Source of the DNA: Lysinibacillus timonensis
GTDB lineage: Bacteria > Bacillota > Bacilli > Bacillales_A > Planococcaceae
DNA length: 64,000 nt
Direction of reading: 5' to 3'
Assembly (NCBI RefSeq): GCF_900291985.1
Contig: NZ_LT985980.1
Location: 2,572,001 to 2,636,000, forward strand
The translations under genes were made by a program, and so were the position numbers. Shown one piece after another: positions 43,015 through 52,332 of the stretch (positions are counted from its first letter, which is position 1; every line of letters starts with the position of its first letter). The notes under the pieces are model-generated. The model was not told the DNA's origin. It made no database searches and worked only from the letters and a program-made list of their open reading frames with translations.

Positions 43015-45207
43015 ATGAAAAAGAGAATCTATGTAAGTGGTATATTGCTTATTCTTGCAGCAGTTGTTATTGGAGTAGTATTAATGTTTGGGAAGAAAAT
43101 TGAAGTACATGCTGCATCGACCGTATTAGTTAACCAACCTTATCAAGTTCATTTTTCAGAGACCTTAAATGAAAAAAGTATTGATAAGGGCTATATCTAT
43201 TTAACAAACGAACAGGGAAATCGAGTAGATGCCCAGATTTCCATAGAGAATCATGGTCAAACTGTAGCTGTTATAAATAATGTACCGGGAGATTATGTTT
43301 TGCATGTAGAGAAAAATGCGTTTACCACAATCTCTAGCTCAACAACAAAACAACAAATTTCTTATGAGGTAATTGAGCAAGTTTCGCATATTGAATCAAT
43401 GAAAGACTTGCAAAACTTTTTCATAACAGCATTAAATAATGAACGACGATACTATTCAATAAGCAAAGGTGATATGACTGCTACTGAAGAAAGTGCTGAA
43501 GTATCGAATTCGAGTGCAGACACAAGTGCAGGTGGAGATTACTCAACGACGAATAACCAAGTCGAAGGGATCGAGGAGGGGGATATCGTTGTAACTGATG
43601 GTAAATATATTTATTCAATATTAGATAACCAGGTCATCGTTACGGATGCAAGTAATCCAAAGAAGTTGAAACAGGTAAGTAAAATTACTTTAGATAAATA
43701 CAGTTATCCAATGCAGTTAATGATTCATGATGATATGTTAGTTATCATAAAGGATCAATATGTAGAAACAAATAAAAGTAGTAAGAAACCTTATATAAGC
43801 GGATTTAGTATGACTACAGCTGCTTTTTACAATATTGAAGACCCAACAAGTCCGACACTAATTAGAGAAATTGGCCAGGACGGTTACATGAATGGGGTAC
43901 GTAAATATAACGATGTATTATACATTGTGACAAACAAAACACCAGACTACTGGATTTTAAATGACACACCAGTAGAAGATGTGGAACTGAGACCATATAC
44001 GTACGATAGCGCGGAAGAAGAAAAGCTTGTGCCAATGGAATTTGAACAATTATCGATTTTACCAGGCTCTACAGAACCTAATTATACGATTATCTCGGCT
44101 GTAGATTTAAATAACTTTGAAAATGAAAAGGTAGAAACAAAAGGTTATTTAGGTGGTAGTTCATCCCTTTATATGTCACCAAATGCGCTGTACCTTACAG
44201 CGACCAAATATGAAATGCCAACAACATTGGAGTTGGAAGTTGAGAATAACGCGGATGAGTCTGTTTCAAGCTCAATAGCTAGAGACATGATTATTGCACC
44301 AACTGCAGTGAGTACTGATGTTTACAAATTTGCTATAAATGGAACAAGTATCGACTTTGCTGCTTCTACTTCCATAAATGGTACTGTATTAAATCAATTT
44401 TCAATGGATGAATATAATGGGCACTTCCGTGTTGCGGTAACAGAAGGTTATGCATGGGGGAACGATGCTGCTTCCAAAAATCATCTTTATTTATTTAATG
44501 ATAAGCTGGAGAAAGTTGGAGAAGTAACAGATCTAGCAAGAGGAGAACGTATTTATTCTGTTCGATTTATGGGAGATAAAGCATATATCGTAACGTTTAA
44601 AGAAGTAGATCCGTTGTTTGTAATAGATTTAGAAAATCCAAGTGAACCGAAAGTATTAGGTGAATTAAAAATTCCGGGATTCAGTAATTACTTGCATCCA
44701 CTCGATGAAAATCATTTAATCGGAATTGGTTACGAAACAGAGACGGTGATTGACAACTATTCGAAACAGCCGTTTACAGTTACTGGTGGCATTAAAGTAT
44801 CGCTGTTTGATATAACAGATTTCGCAAATCCAAAGGAACAGGATACAGTTGTATTGGGCGGACGTGGAACGTACTCTGATGTACAATATAATCATAAAGC
44901 TTTGTTTAGAAATGCTGAATATAGCTATTTCGGATTCCCTGTAAGTATTTATGAAGAAAAAGGGCAATACGACATAAGCTATGAAGGATCTGGTGCAGTT
45001 ATTTACAAAATTACTGCAGAAGATGGAATTGAGTTAAAAGGGGATTTAGTTACACCTGCAGCGAATGGTGAGCAATATGAAAACTGGGAGACTATGATAC
45101 AGCGAATAGTTTATATTGAAGACACGATTTACACGGTTTCAAGCAATACAATAAAAAGCTACGATTTAGAAACATTTAAAGCTTTAGGAAATGTGAAATT
45201 GAAATAA
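43015..45207 (+). CDS. Secreted or membrane-anchored protein with a C-terminal beta-propeller domain
   Basis: Of two adjacent ATGs I favour 43015, seven bases after AAGGAG. The 730-residue protein has an N-terminal hydrophobic anchor or signal (residues about 6-27), an Ig-like domain with PYQVHFSETLNEKSIDKGYI to about residue 125, a Ser/Thr-rich linker near 160-180 and then the large domain (Beta_propel type) starting YSTTNNQVEGIEEGDIVVTDG. Repeated blade motifs include YIYSILDNQVIVTDA, YLTATKYEMP, AYIVTFKEVDPLFVIDLENP. Functions of this family in Bacilli are not established. It is a single gene, convergent with the deacetylase. Confidence 0.85.
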   Translation: MKKRIYVSGILLILAAVVIGVVLMFGKKIEVHAASTVLVNQPYQVHFSETLNEKSIDKGYIYLTNEQGNRVDAQISIENHGQTVAVINNVPGDYVLHVEKNAFTTISSSTTKQQISYEVIEQVSHIESMKDLQNFFITALNNERRYYSISKGDMTATEESAEVSNSSADTSAGGDYSTTNNQVEGIEEGDIVVTDGKYIYSILDNQVIVTDASNPKKLKQVSKITLDKYSYPMQLMIHDDMLVIIKDQYVETNKSSKKPYISGFSMTTAAFYNIEDPTSPTLIREIGQDGYMNGVRKYNDVLYIVTNKTPDYWILNDTPVEDVELRPYTYDSAEEEKLVPMEFEQLSILPGSTEPNYTIISAVDLNNFENEKVETKGYLGGSSSLYMSPNALYLTATKYEMPTTLELEVENNADESVSSSIARDMIIAPTAVSTDVYKFAINGTSIDFAASTSINGTVLNQFSMDEYNGHFRVAVTEGYAWGNDAASKNHLYLFNDKLEKVGEVTDLARGERIYSVRFMGDKAYIVTFKEVDPLFVIDLENPSEPKVLGELKIPGFSNYLHPLDENHLIGIGYETETVIDNYSKQPFTVTGGIKVSLFDITDFANPKEQDTVVLGGRGTYSDVQYNHKALFRNAEYSYFGFPVSIYEEKGQYDISYEGSGAVIYKITAEDGIELKGDLVTPAANGEQYENWETMIQRIVYIEDTIYTVSSNTIKSYDLETFKALGNVKLK

Positions 45208-45320
45208 AAAACAATTTGGGGGTCTTGGAAGTCGAACTTACAAGCCCTCTTTTCTGGTTATTATAAAAACCGTATAAAATGTTAACTTTGTAGTCACATC
45301 TTTAACCGCTAGCAACGTCA

Positions 45321-45361
45321 AAAGGTGGCATCCGAAAAAGTAATTTTCAGACGCCACCTTT
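45321..45361. terminator. Bidirectional terminator between convergent genes
   Basis: AAAGGTGGC (45321-45329) pairs with GCCACCTTT (45353-45361), with inner GAAAA/TTTTC pairs. It serves the propeller gene on one strand and the deacetylase on the other. Confidence 0.7.
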
Positions 45362-45364
45362 GTT

Positions 45365-46804
45365 TTATTTATCTATCATTAGCTCACTTACTGTAACAAA
45401 TTCATAGCCTTCACTTTGCAAATAGATTAAAACATCTTCGAGCCCGTTTGCGGTAGATTGGTGAATATCGTGCATTAATATAATTGCGTTATTATGCATT
45501 TTATTCTTAATAATAGGTAATAGATTACTAGAATCCCGGTATTTCCAATCTAATGTATCGATTGACCACATAACGACTGGTAAATCAATTAAGTTTAATA
45601 CCCGTTCGTTTTTATCTCCATATGGTGGTCTGAATACAGTTGGATATTGCCCTGTTACATTTTTTATAGCCTGATTAGTAGATTGAAGCTGCTCAAGTAC
45701 TTGGTCAGAAGTTAGTTTTGTCAGGCTAGCATGGTTCCATGTATGATTGCCAACTTCATGGCCGCGTTTGAGCGTTTCAATTGCGATATCTGGGTAAGCT
45801 TTAACACGGTTACCTACAACAAAAAAAGTAGCCTTCGCATTATATTTATCTAGTAAATTCAAAATTTGTAATGTTATTGTGGGATGTGGACCATCATCAA
45901 AGGTTAGTGCCACTTTCTTCCCACCATTTACGTTGTTCTCCTTTGTAGGTGGCTTTGAATGAACGGAATTATCTTTAATTCCAACTTGATATTCAGGAGC
46001 TAGTAATGAGTATATAGATGAGAGAGGAATAGAAATGGTAGGGATGCCTAAACCTCTACTCCCAATTTCACCTTTATCGTAATAAAATACTATTTTATTG
46101 TTTTTTATAGCAAATCGTTTATAAAGTTTCCATTTTGGTTCTGTTGAAGCCATAAACTGGTCGTTATCCAGATGGTTTTTGTATACCTTATGGCTAGACA
46201 TTTCCGAACGAACTAATTCCGTTAATGATATTAAATGATTTACATTTAAATCGATTATATGTCGTAAATCAATGATTTCTCCAGTTTCATTGTTAAAGAA
46301 AATCGTCTTAATAGTCGAATCATATACATTACTTCCTATGGCAACGCTTTTTGTAAATACAACCGATATATATTTTTTTTGATGTTCGAATAATTCAACT
46401 TGTATTTTTAGATTATTATAACGATTCGTGTCACTATTATGATTTATAGTATTTTGTAAGCGGATTGTGTTTTCGTATATTGATTCTGATTCGGATATGT
46501 ATTGGTTGATTTGTTCGTTAATTAGCCCATGTTCAGTGTTTATGTATTGGATCTGGTATGGAGATGCTATATTTTTATTGGTTTTTCTAATTAATTCAAT
46601 TCCATCAAATTCAGTTTCAAGTTCTTCAATAATGATATTTGATGTAACGGTAGTACTTATATTATCGCTAGCTGAGACATTTTGAAACTTGTAGTCCTTG
46701 CTAGTAATCATAAATATTGTTATAAATATCGATAATGAAAAAATCGTTGTAATTAGGATCATATCAATGATTCGACCGCCCTTTTTGCAGCCGTTGTTGT
46801 TCAT
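45365..46804 (-). CDS. PdaC-like polysaccharide deacetylase with DUF3298 domain
   Basis: The 479-residue protein has a cytoplasmic basic start and a membrane anchor near residues 14-33, an N-terminal extracellular region with a DUF3298-type domain (about 100-270, EIIDLRHIIDLN in its core) and a NodB deacetylase domain from about 290. Motifs are TFDDGPHP (metal Asp), HTWNHASLT with the H-x4-H pattern, RPPYGD and the late ILMHDIH. B. subtilis PdaC has the same two-domain layout and deacetylates MurNAc or GlcNAc residues of peptidoglycan. All catalytic motifs are present. It is a single gene divergent from the ThrE genes. Confidence 0.88.
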   Translation of the reverse strand: MNNNGCKKGGRIIDMILITTIFSLSIFITIFMITSKDYKFQNVSASDNISTTVTSNIIIEELETEFDGIELIRKTNKNIASPYQIQYINTEHGLINEQINQYISESESIYENTIRLQNTINHNSDTNRYNNLKIQVELFEHQKKYISVVFTKSVAIGSNVYDSTIKTIFFNNETGEIIDLRHIIDLNVNHLISLTELVRSEMSSHKVYKNHLDNDQFMASTEPKWKLYKRFAIKNNKIVFYYDKGEIGSRGLGIPTISIPLSSIYSLLAPEYQVGIKDNSVHSKPPTKENNVNGGKKVALTFDDGPHPTITLQILNLLDKYNAKATFFVVGNRVKAYPDIAIETLKRGHEVGNHTWNHASLTKLTSDQVLEQLQSTNQAIKNVTGQYPTVFRPPYGDKNERVLNLIDLPVVMWSIDTLDWKYRDSSNLLPIIKNKMHNNAIILMHDIHQSTANGLEDVLIYLQSEGYEFVTVSELMIDK

Positions 46805-46934
46805 ACTTGCTGTACTCCTTTCTATTGTTAATTGTTATGAGAGTTAATAAAAATAGAAAATTAATCAATTTTTGTATTGAGATTTCCTTTTTTGTTCGAT
46901 AATATGAGCAAGGAGAAAAAGGAGAATCATTCCA

Positions 46935-47687
46935 ATGACAAATAAAGATATTAATTATGAAACGGCTTTAGACGCGCTTTTACTTGCAGGTCGAATTATG
47001 ATTGAGAGCGGTGCAGAAACATATCGCGTGGAAGATACAATGCTCCGCATGGCACGTTCATTAGATATAGAAGATGCTCAAAGTTATGTGACACCGACTG
47101 GAATTATTCTATCGTTAGGTAGAAAACAAATCACAAAAATTACTTCTATATCAAACCGTATAACGGATTTGCACAAAGTAGCATTAGTAAACAAAGTTTC
47201 TCGTAATCTAACTAATAAAATGATATCACTCGAACAAGCGTATGACGAGTTAATAAAGATACAAAAAACAAACTATTTTTTACCAGTCCACATACAAGTG
47301 CTGATGGCTGCAATTGCTAGTAGTGCATTTACCATTCTATTTGGTGGCATGTGGTACGATATGCCCGCAGCCTTTGTAGCGGGTGGTGTTGGACTGATTA
47401 TTTTAACCATCCTTCAGGACTTAACTAGAGTGAAGTTTTTTTCAGAGTTTCTTGCAGCACTCTTCGTAGGATTAGTCGGATATTTCGCTGTAAAGTTTCA
47501 CTTAGGAACAGAAATCGACAAAATCATTATCGGTGGCGTGATGCCACTTGTCCCGGGTGTAGTTATAACAAATGCTGTTCGAGATTTAATGGCTGGACAT
47601 TTTACTTCAGGAATTGCTAAGGGTACAGAAGCATTTTTAACTGCATTTGCAATTGGCTCAGGTATTGCACTTGTATTCGCATTTTAA
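46935..47687 (+). CDS. Threonine/serine exporter, ThrE N-terminal-type subunit (DUF1212)
   Basis: The 250-residue protein starts with a soluble segment ALLLAGRIMIESGAETYRVEDTM typical of the N-terminal ThrE/DUF1212 domain, followed by YVTPTGIILSLG, and five membrane helices from about residue 115, including MPLVPGVVITNAVRDLMAGHFTSG. In Corynebacterium ThrE this part is fused with the second gene's domain; here it is split. It presumably exports threonine, serine or related compounds with the next gene. AAAGGAGAA lies upstream; the spacing to the partner is 12 bases. Confidence 0.88.
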   Translation: MTNKDINYETALDALLLAGRIMIESGAETYRVEDTMLRMARSLDIEDAQSYVTPTGIILSLGRKQITKITSISNRITDLHKVALVNKVSRNLTNKMISLEQAYDELIKIQKTNYFLPVHIQVLMAAIASSAFTILFGGMWYDMPAAFVAGGVGLIILTILQDLTRVKFFSEFLAALFVGLVGYFAVKFHLGTEIDKIIIGGVMPLVPGVVITNAVRDLMAGHFTSGIAKGTEAFLTAFAIGSGIALVFAF

Positions 47688-47699
47688 GGAGACTAGAAA

Positions 47700-48185
47700 A
47701 TGGATTATATAGTACATGCAATATGCAGTTTTATCGCTACTGCTTGCTTTGGTGTAATTTTTAACGCTCCTGTTAAAGCGATTCCATATGGTGGTTTAGT
47801 AGGAGCAATTGGTTGGATGATTTATTATACATCGATGAAATATGGTATTGCTGAAGTGCAAGCTACGTTCCTAGCAGCATTTGTGGTAGCAATAGTTGCG
47901 CAAATTTTTGCAAGACGTTTTAAAACACCTATGATTGTATTTAATGTATCTGGAATTATACCGCTTGTCCCAGGTGGTATTGCTTATAATACTATGCGAA
48001 GCATTGTTGAATTAGACTATACAAGTGGAATAGAATATGGAATGCGTGCTTTTATGATTTCAGGTGCAATTGCAATGGGACTTGTATTTGCAGAAGTGAT
48101 GACACAACTGATATTCAAGATACGGAACAAAGGGTGGACATCTATGCAATCATTCGCCCGGTTGAAAAAACCAAGAATAAAGTGA
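47700..48185 (+). CDS. Threonine/serine exporter, C-terminal-type subunit (DUF3815)
   Basis: The 161-residue protein has four membrane segments and the family motif VSGIIPLVPGGIAYNTMRSIVELDY near residues 82-106, matching the second half of ThrE. It starts 12 bases after the first subunit, behind AAGGAGAC. The two proteins are expected to form one exporter. The basic C-terminal tail is cytoplasmic. Confidence 0.88.
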   Translation: MDYIVHAICSFIATACFGVIFNAPVKAIPYGGLVGAIGWMIYYTSMKYGIAEVQATFLAAFVVAIVAQIFARRFKTPMIVFNVSGIIPLVPGGIAYNTMRSIVELDYTSGIEYGMRAFMISGAIAMGLVFAEVMTQLIFKIRNKGWTSMQSFARLKKPRIK

Positions 48186-48186
48186 A

Positions 48187-48228
48187 AAGCTACGGAGGGC
48201 TCAGTGAAAAGAGCTTTCCGTAGCTTAT
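48187..48228. terminator. Bidirectional terminator between the exporter and EAL genes
   Basis: A 16-bp stem with one or two wobbles (48187-48202 with 48211-48226) lies between the convergent genes, with T-rich or A-rich flanks for both strands. Confidence 0.8.
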
Positions 48229-48231
48229 TTG

Positions 48232-50247
48232 TTATTTCATCAATTTTGAAATATCTTTGTCTGAAACAGGCTTACTAATAATGTAACCTTGAATTATATC
48301 GCAACCATACTCCTGTAATAGCTGTTTTTGCTCCTCGGTTTCTACACCTTCAGCAAGTACCGTTAAATTCATGGATTTACCAAATTGTACAATTCCATTA
48401 ATCAGTCTTTGTGTACTATCTGATTTCAAAAGTGAATAGATAAATGTCTGATCAATTTTTAAAGTACTAATTGGCAACAGTTGCATATATCTGAATGATG
48501 CATAACCTGTACCAAAGTCATCTAGTACAAAGGAAATCCCCGCATTCTCCAACGTACGCATTTGCCCAATAATACTTGCCTCTACTTCTGCTTCTAGAGC
48601 AAATTTTTCCGTTATTTCAATTTGAATCAAATTCGCTGGACAACCGGTTTTATCAATCATATTTAATATCGTATTAGCCATGTTTTTGTCGCGGAATTCA
48701 CGTACAGATAGATTGATCCCGACTTTTAAATCGATTCCACTTTTGTGCCATAATGCCGCTTGCGTGAAAGCTTTTTCAATTACGAATGTTCCAATTTTGT
48801 TGATTAGACCTGTTTCTTCAGCAATAGGAATTAATTCATCAGGTGCTACAACGCCAACTTCATCATCCTCCCAACGAACTAAAGCTTCTACAGCAACAAT
48901 TTTTTCACTATGTAAATCATATTGTGGTTGATAGAATACTTCTAAATTATTCCGATCAAGTGCAAGAAGTAAACGCTTTTCAATTAATGATTTACGGTTT
49001 AATGCTTTATGTGTAGCACTGGATAATGTTGTGATATTATTACCACCTGCTTCACGTACATTTTTAATCGTGGTAATTGAGGCTTTCATTAATTGAGAAA
49101 AGTTTGTTTGGTCTTTGGGTGACTGTGTTATAGCACCACTAATTGAGACAGGTACCGCAATATTTCCATTGTAAATTGGATTTTGCTTTAAATAGGTTAA
49201 GAAACCGTGGATAAACCACTCACTTAATGGTGTGATTATGACAAACTCGTTTGAATTGATACGAGCCATAGAGCTATCTTGGAAATAAACTTTTAAACGT
49301 TTAACAAATTCAGAAATGAAAGCACGGTCATTTAAGTCTTTGTGCATTTCTTTAATAGTATAAAATTTATCTATACTTATATAAACAAACGAAAATCGTC
49401 TGTTTTCTATGGTCATTTCGTTGACTACTTGTTCTAATCGGTAAACGTTCATTAATCCTGTTTCGGGATCGATATAAGCAATCTTTTCAAGTTTGTTTCT
49501 AAGACGTTTTTCTTCAGTAATATTTTGTTCAAGTAAAGTAAATTGATATTGATTTTCAGACGGTAAGTAGGTAGGAATTGCGGTTAGGAAAACCCAGTAA
49601 GGTTGTTCATCCTTTGTCACTTTTTCTACACTACCTTGCCACACATTTCCTGAAGTAATAGTGCTCCATATTTCTTCAGTTACAGCCTTACTATCAGTTG
49701 TATTAGGGAAGAGCTGCCAAAATGTTTTCCCAATTACACGTTTAGGTGTCCAGTGACTAGTCTTTAAAAACAGGTCATTACAATTTACGATGAATCCTTC
49801 ATGGTCAATAGTTGTAAGCATAAAGGTAGAGGAGAGACCTTCCTTTAAATCAATTAGTGGTTGTGTTGTTGAGTTATATTTTTTTAACTGATCACTCATT
49901 AAACAGATGACGAATGTACACAATTCTCCCTTATAATAGGAGGGCATTGTAATGATAGAGGCATCCAACAAAATGTCGTCATTTGTTAGAAGCTTTGATT
50001 GTTCAAACTGTAGTAAATCCTTTCTTTTTGAGATCATTTGCCAAGTTTGATCTGAAAGTGCGGATAACAGGGTCTCTTTTATGTGGTCATTGTTAATAAA
50101 GTCACTAAATGAATAGCCAAAGGTATCTTCTGCTAATTGATTCCAAAGTAATACATGGTTGTAACGATTCAGTAAAAAAGATGGGAATGGTGCTTGCAAA
50201 ATTACATTTTCTTTAATGCTATAATTTGTTTTTGGGAAATTCATCAC
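48232..50247 (-). CDS. PAS-PAS-degenerate GGDEF-EAL protein, probable c-di-GMP phosphodiesterase
   Basis: The 671-residue protein has no membrane segment. Two PAS-type regions (about 15-130 and 140-250, with the PAC motif YQFTLLEQNITEEKRL) precede a GGDEF-like domain near 260-400 in which the signature is RINSNEFVII, so the active-site glycines are lost. The EAL domain from about 415 has EALVRW, NLSVREF, EITE, LDDFGTGYAS, KIDQTFI, AEGVETEEQ and QGY, a complete metal and catalytic set. It likely degrades c-di-GMP, with the degenerate domain as a regulatory GTP site. The start is a GTG-ATG pair behind GAGGAGAT. The gap after it (50248-50593) is described separately. Confidence 0.88.
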   Translation of the reverse strand: MMNFPKTNYSIKENVILQAPFPSFLLNRYNHVLLWNQLAEDTFGYSFSDFINNDHIKETLLSALSDQTWQMISKRKDLLQFEQSKLLTNDDILLDASIITMPSYYKGELCTFVICLMSDQLKKYNSTTQPLIDLKEGLSSTFMLTTIDHEGFIVNCNDLFLKTSHWTPKRVIGKTFWQLFPNTTDSKAVTEEIWSTITSGNVWQGSVEKVTKDEQPYWVFLTAIPTYLPSENQYQFTLLEQNITEEKRLRNKLEKIAYIDPETGLMNVYRLEQVVNEMTIENRRFSFVYISIDKFYTIKEMHKDLNDRAFISEFVKRLKVYFQDSSMARINSNEFVIITPLSEWFIHGFLTYLKQNPIYNGNIAVPVSISGAITQSPKDQTNFSQLMKASITTIKNVREAGGNNITTLSSATHKALNRKSLIEKRLLLALDRNNLEVFYQPQYDLHSEKIVAVEALVRWEDDEVGVVAPDELIPIAEETGLINKIGTFVIEKAFTQAALWHKSGIDLKVGINLSVREFRDKNMANTILNMIDKTGCPANLIQIEITEKFALEAEVEASIIGQMRTLENAGISFVLDDFGTGYASFRYMQLLPISTLKIDQTFIYSLLKSDSTQRLINGIVQFGKSMNLTVLAEGVETEEQKQLLQEYGCDIIQGYIISKPVSDKDISKLMK

Positions 50248-50593
50248 TTATTATCTCCTCAATAATTCCGGATATATTTACTACTTAATTATAGAGTTAA
50301 ATCAATATATAGTCATTAGTTACAGGTTCAGATATTAAAGAAATAGAATAAAAATGTGACTTTTTGCCTATTAAATGTTTCTAAAATTTTAATAGTTGAC
50401 GTTAATTTTTATATAAAGATCAAAGATTCATTCTCGCTAGTGGTAATTTAGGAATAGTTTATTAAGATTTTATACTGGTCTGCTTCAAAGGGAGTTAAAA
50501 ATCGTTAATTCTGTAACATACTTCTTTAGTGTTTTATACTAAGAGTCAACAGTGTGGTTAGCAACTTTAGATGGATGGTTTAGGGGGATTATG
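50248..50593. other. Gene-free region between divergent EAL and ABC exporter genes
   Basis: This 345-base AT-rich gap contains TTGACG at 50396-50401 without a convincing -10 at 16-18 bases. I looked for a BmrB-type leader peptide ORF, because B. subtilis bmrCD is controlled by one, and found no small frame with a good ribosome site and start codon. The last 40 bases are in frame with the ABC gene but are probably not translated. Confidence 0.4.
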
Positions 50594-52330
50594 ATGAAAA
50601 CAATATTTTCATATGCAAAACCTTATTGGTTGCCGGCGGTGATAGCACTTTGTTTAATGCTAATTGAATTAACAGTTGAGTTAGTGCAACCAATAATCAT
50701 ATCAAAAATAATAGATGATGGTATTGTAGTAAGTGACATAGATGCAATAGGCTATTGGGGACTTGTGCTAGTTTTTTTAGCAATACTTGCTTTTGTTTGT
50801 GGAATTGTGAATTCTTATTTTTCTTCGCACGCTGCGCAAAGCTTTGCTTTCGATTTGAGGAATGAATTGTTTCGTAAAATCCAATCGTTCACAATGGCCA
50901 CTTATTTAAAGTTTCCTACTTCAGGACTAATAACCAGACTAACAAATGATGTAAATCAAGTACAATCAGTCTTTTTTATGAGTTTGAGAATTATGTTAAG
51001 AGCACCTCTTGCTGCGGTGGGTAGTCTAGTGATGGCGTTTTATATTAACCCTCAAATTGCAGTTTTTCTTTGTATAGGTGCACCTTTAGTCGTAATGATT
51101 TTGTACATCATGGTAAAAAAAGGAATTAACAATTTTGCGCAAGTTCAATGGCGTTTAGATCGTGTGAATCGGGTGTTGCAAGAGAGCTTGCAGGCAATCC
51201 GATTAGTAAAAGCATATATGCGAAATAACTATGAATCTAATCGGTTTCAAAAGGTAGCAAATTACTTAAAAGCGGATACAACGAAGGCTCTACGTTTAAT
51301 GGAATTCATTATGCCAATGCTCCTGCTAGTTATGAACTTAAGCTTGCTTGCGGCCATATGGTATGGCTCTAATGCAGTAAGTTTGGGTAAAGCAGAAGTT
51401 GGAGAGTTAGTCGCCATTATTAATTATGCGATGCGAGTTACTGGTAACTTTTCAATGTTTGCTTTTATTATCATTGCTTTTGCAAGGGCAAAAGCATCTG
51501 CTGTTCGGATGGAAGAAATATTAATAGTAAGTGAAAATCAGCTTGAAAAGGATGAAGAAGTAGGACTAGAAACTCATGTTCAAAAGATTGATAATTTCGG
51601 AACGATCCGATTTGAACAAGTGTCATTTACATATCCGAATTCAAATATAGAAGTATTATCAGATATTACGTTTGAGGTGAAACCGGGTGAGAAACTTGCG
51701 GTTATGGGAGAGACCGGTGCAGGAAAGACAACATTATTAAATTTAATTCCTCGTTTTTATAAGCCAACATCAGGTAAAGTTTATGTTAATGGACGTCTGG
51801 TGAAAGATTGGAATTTAAGTGAACTTAGAGAAATGATTGGCTTTGTACCCCAGAAACCATTGTTATTTACAGGGGCAATTCAAGAAAACATAAGATGGGG
51901 GAAACAGAACGCAACCTTTTCCGAAATCGAGCATGCATCTAAACAAGCTCAAATTCATAAAACCATTGATGGGTTTCCACAAAAGTATGAAACACGTGTA
52001 GGGCAAAAAGGTGTAAACCTATCCGGTGGTCAAAAGCAAAGACTTTCAATTGCCCGAGCATTCATTCGTAGGTCAAATATTTTACTATTAGACGATAGTA
52101 CGAGTGCACTTGATGTGAAAACGGAGGCTGCTCTTTGGCAAGCCCTTGAAGAAGAGGCGTCAACAATGATTGTTGTTACTCAAAAAGTGAGAACTGCCAA
52201 AACACTCGATAAAATATTGTTACTTCATGAAGGGAACATAGAGGCATTTGGTACACATGAAGAGTTATTGAAGTTAAGTGAACGTTATCGAGAACTATCA
52301 GAGTCTCAGCAGGAAAAGGCAGGTGACTAA
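50594..52330 (+). CDS. Heterodimeric ABC exporter half-transporter, BmrC (YheI)-like
   Basis: I choose the ATG at 50594, six bases after AGGGGG. The 578-residue protein has a six-helix exporter domain (about 1-310) and an ATPase domain with Walker A GETGAGKTT, signature LSGGQKQR and LLLDDSTSALD, in which the catalytic Glu after Walker B is Asp. This degenerate site is typical of the first partner of BmrC/BmrD-type heterodimers, while the canonical site is in the second. It pairs with the next gene, two bases away, and should export drugs or lipids. Confidence 0.9.
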   Translation: MKTIFSYAKPYWLPAVIALCLMLIELTVELVQPIIISKIIDDGIVVSDIDAIGYWGLVLVFLAILAFVCGIVNSYFSSHAAQSFAFDLRNELFRKIQSFTMATYLKFPTSGLITRLTNDVNQVQSVFFMSLRIMLRAPLAAVGSLVMAFYINPQIAVFLCIGAPLVVMILYIMVKKGINNFAQVQWRLDRVNRVLQESLQAIRLVKAYMRNNYESNRFQKVANYLKADTTKALRLMEFIMPMLLLVMNLSLLAAIWYGSNAVSLGKAEVGELVAIINYAMRVTGNFSMFAFIIIAFARAKASAVRMEEILIVSENQLEKDEEVGLETHVQKIDNFGTIRFEQVSFTYPNSNIEVLSDITFEVKPGEKLAVMGETGAGKTTLLNLIPRFYKPTSGKVYVNGRLVKDWNLSELREMIGFVPQKPLLFTGAIQENIRWGKQNATFSEIEHASKQAQIHKTIDGFPQKYETRVGQKGVNLSGGQKQRLSIARAFIRRSNILLLDDSTSALDVKTEAALWQALEEEASTMIVVTQKVRTAKTLDKILLLHEGNIEAFGTHEELLKLSERYRELSESQQEKAGD

Positions 52331-52332
52331 TT

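Noticed and set aside
50248..50593. BmrB-like leader peptide before the ABC exporter pair
   Set aside because: No small frame with a ribosome site and start codon precedes the exporter gene.
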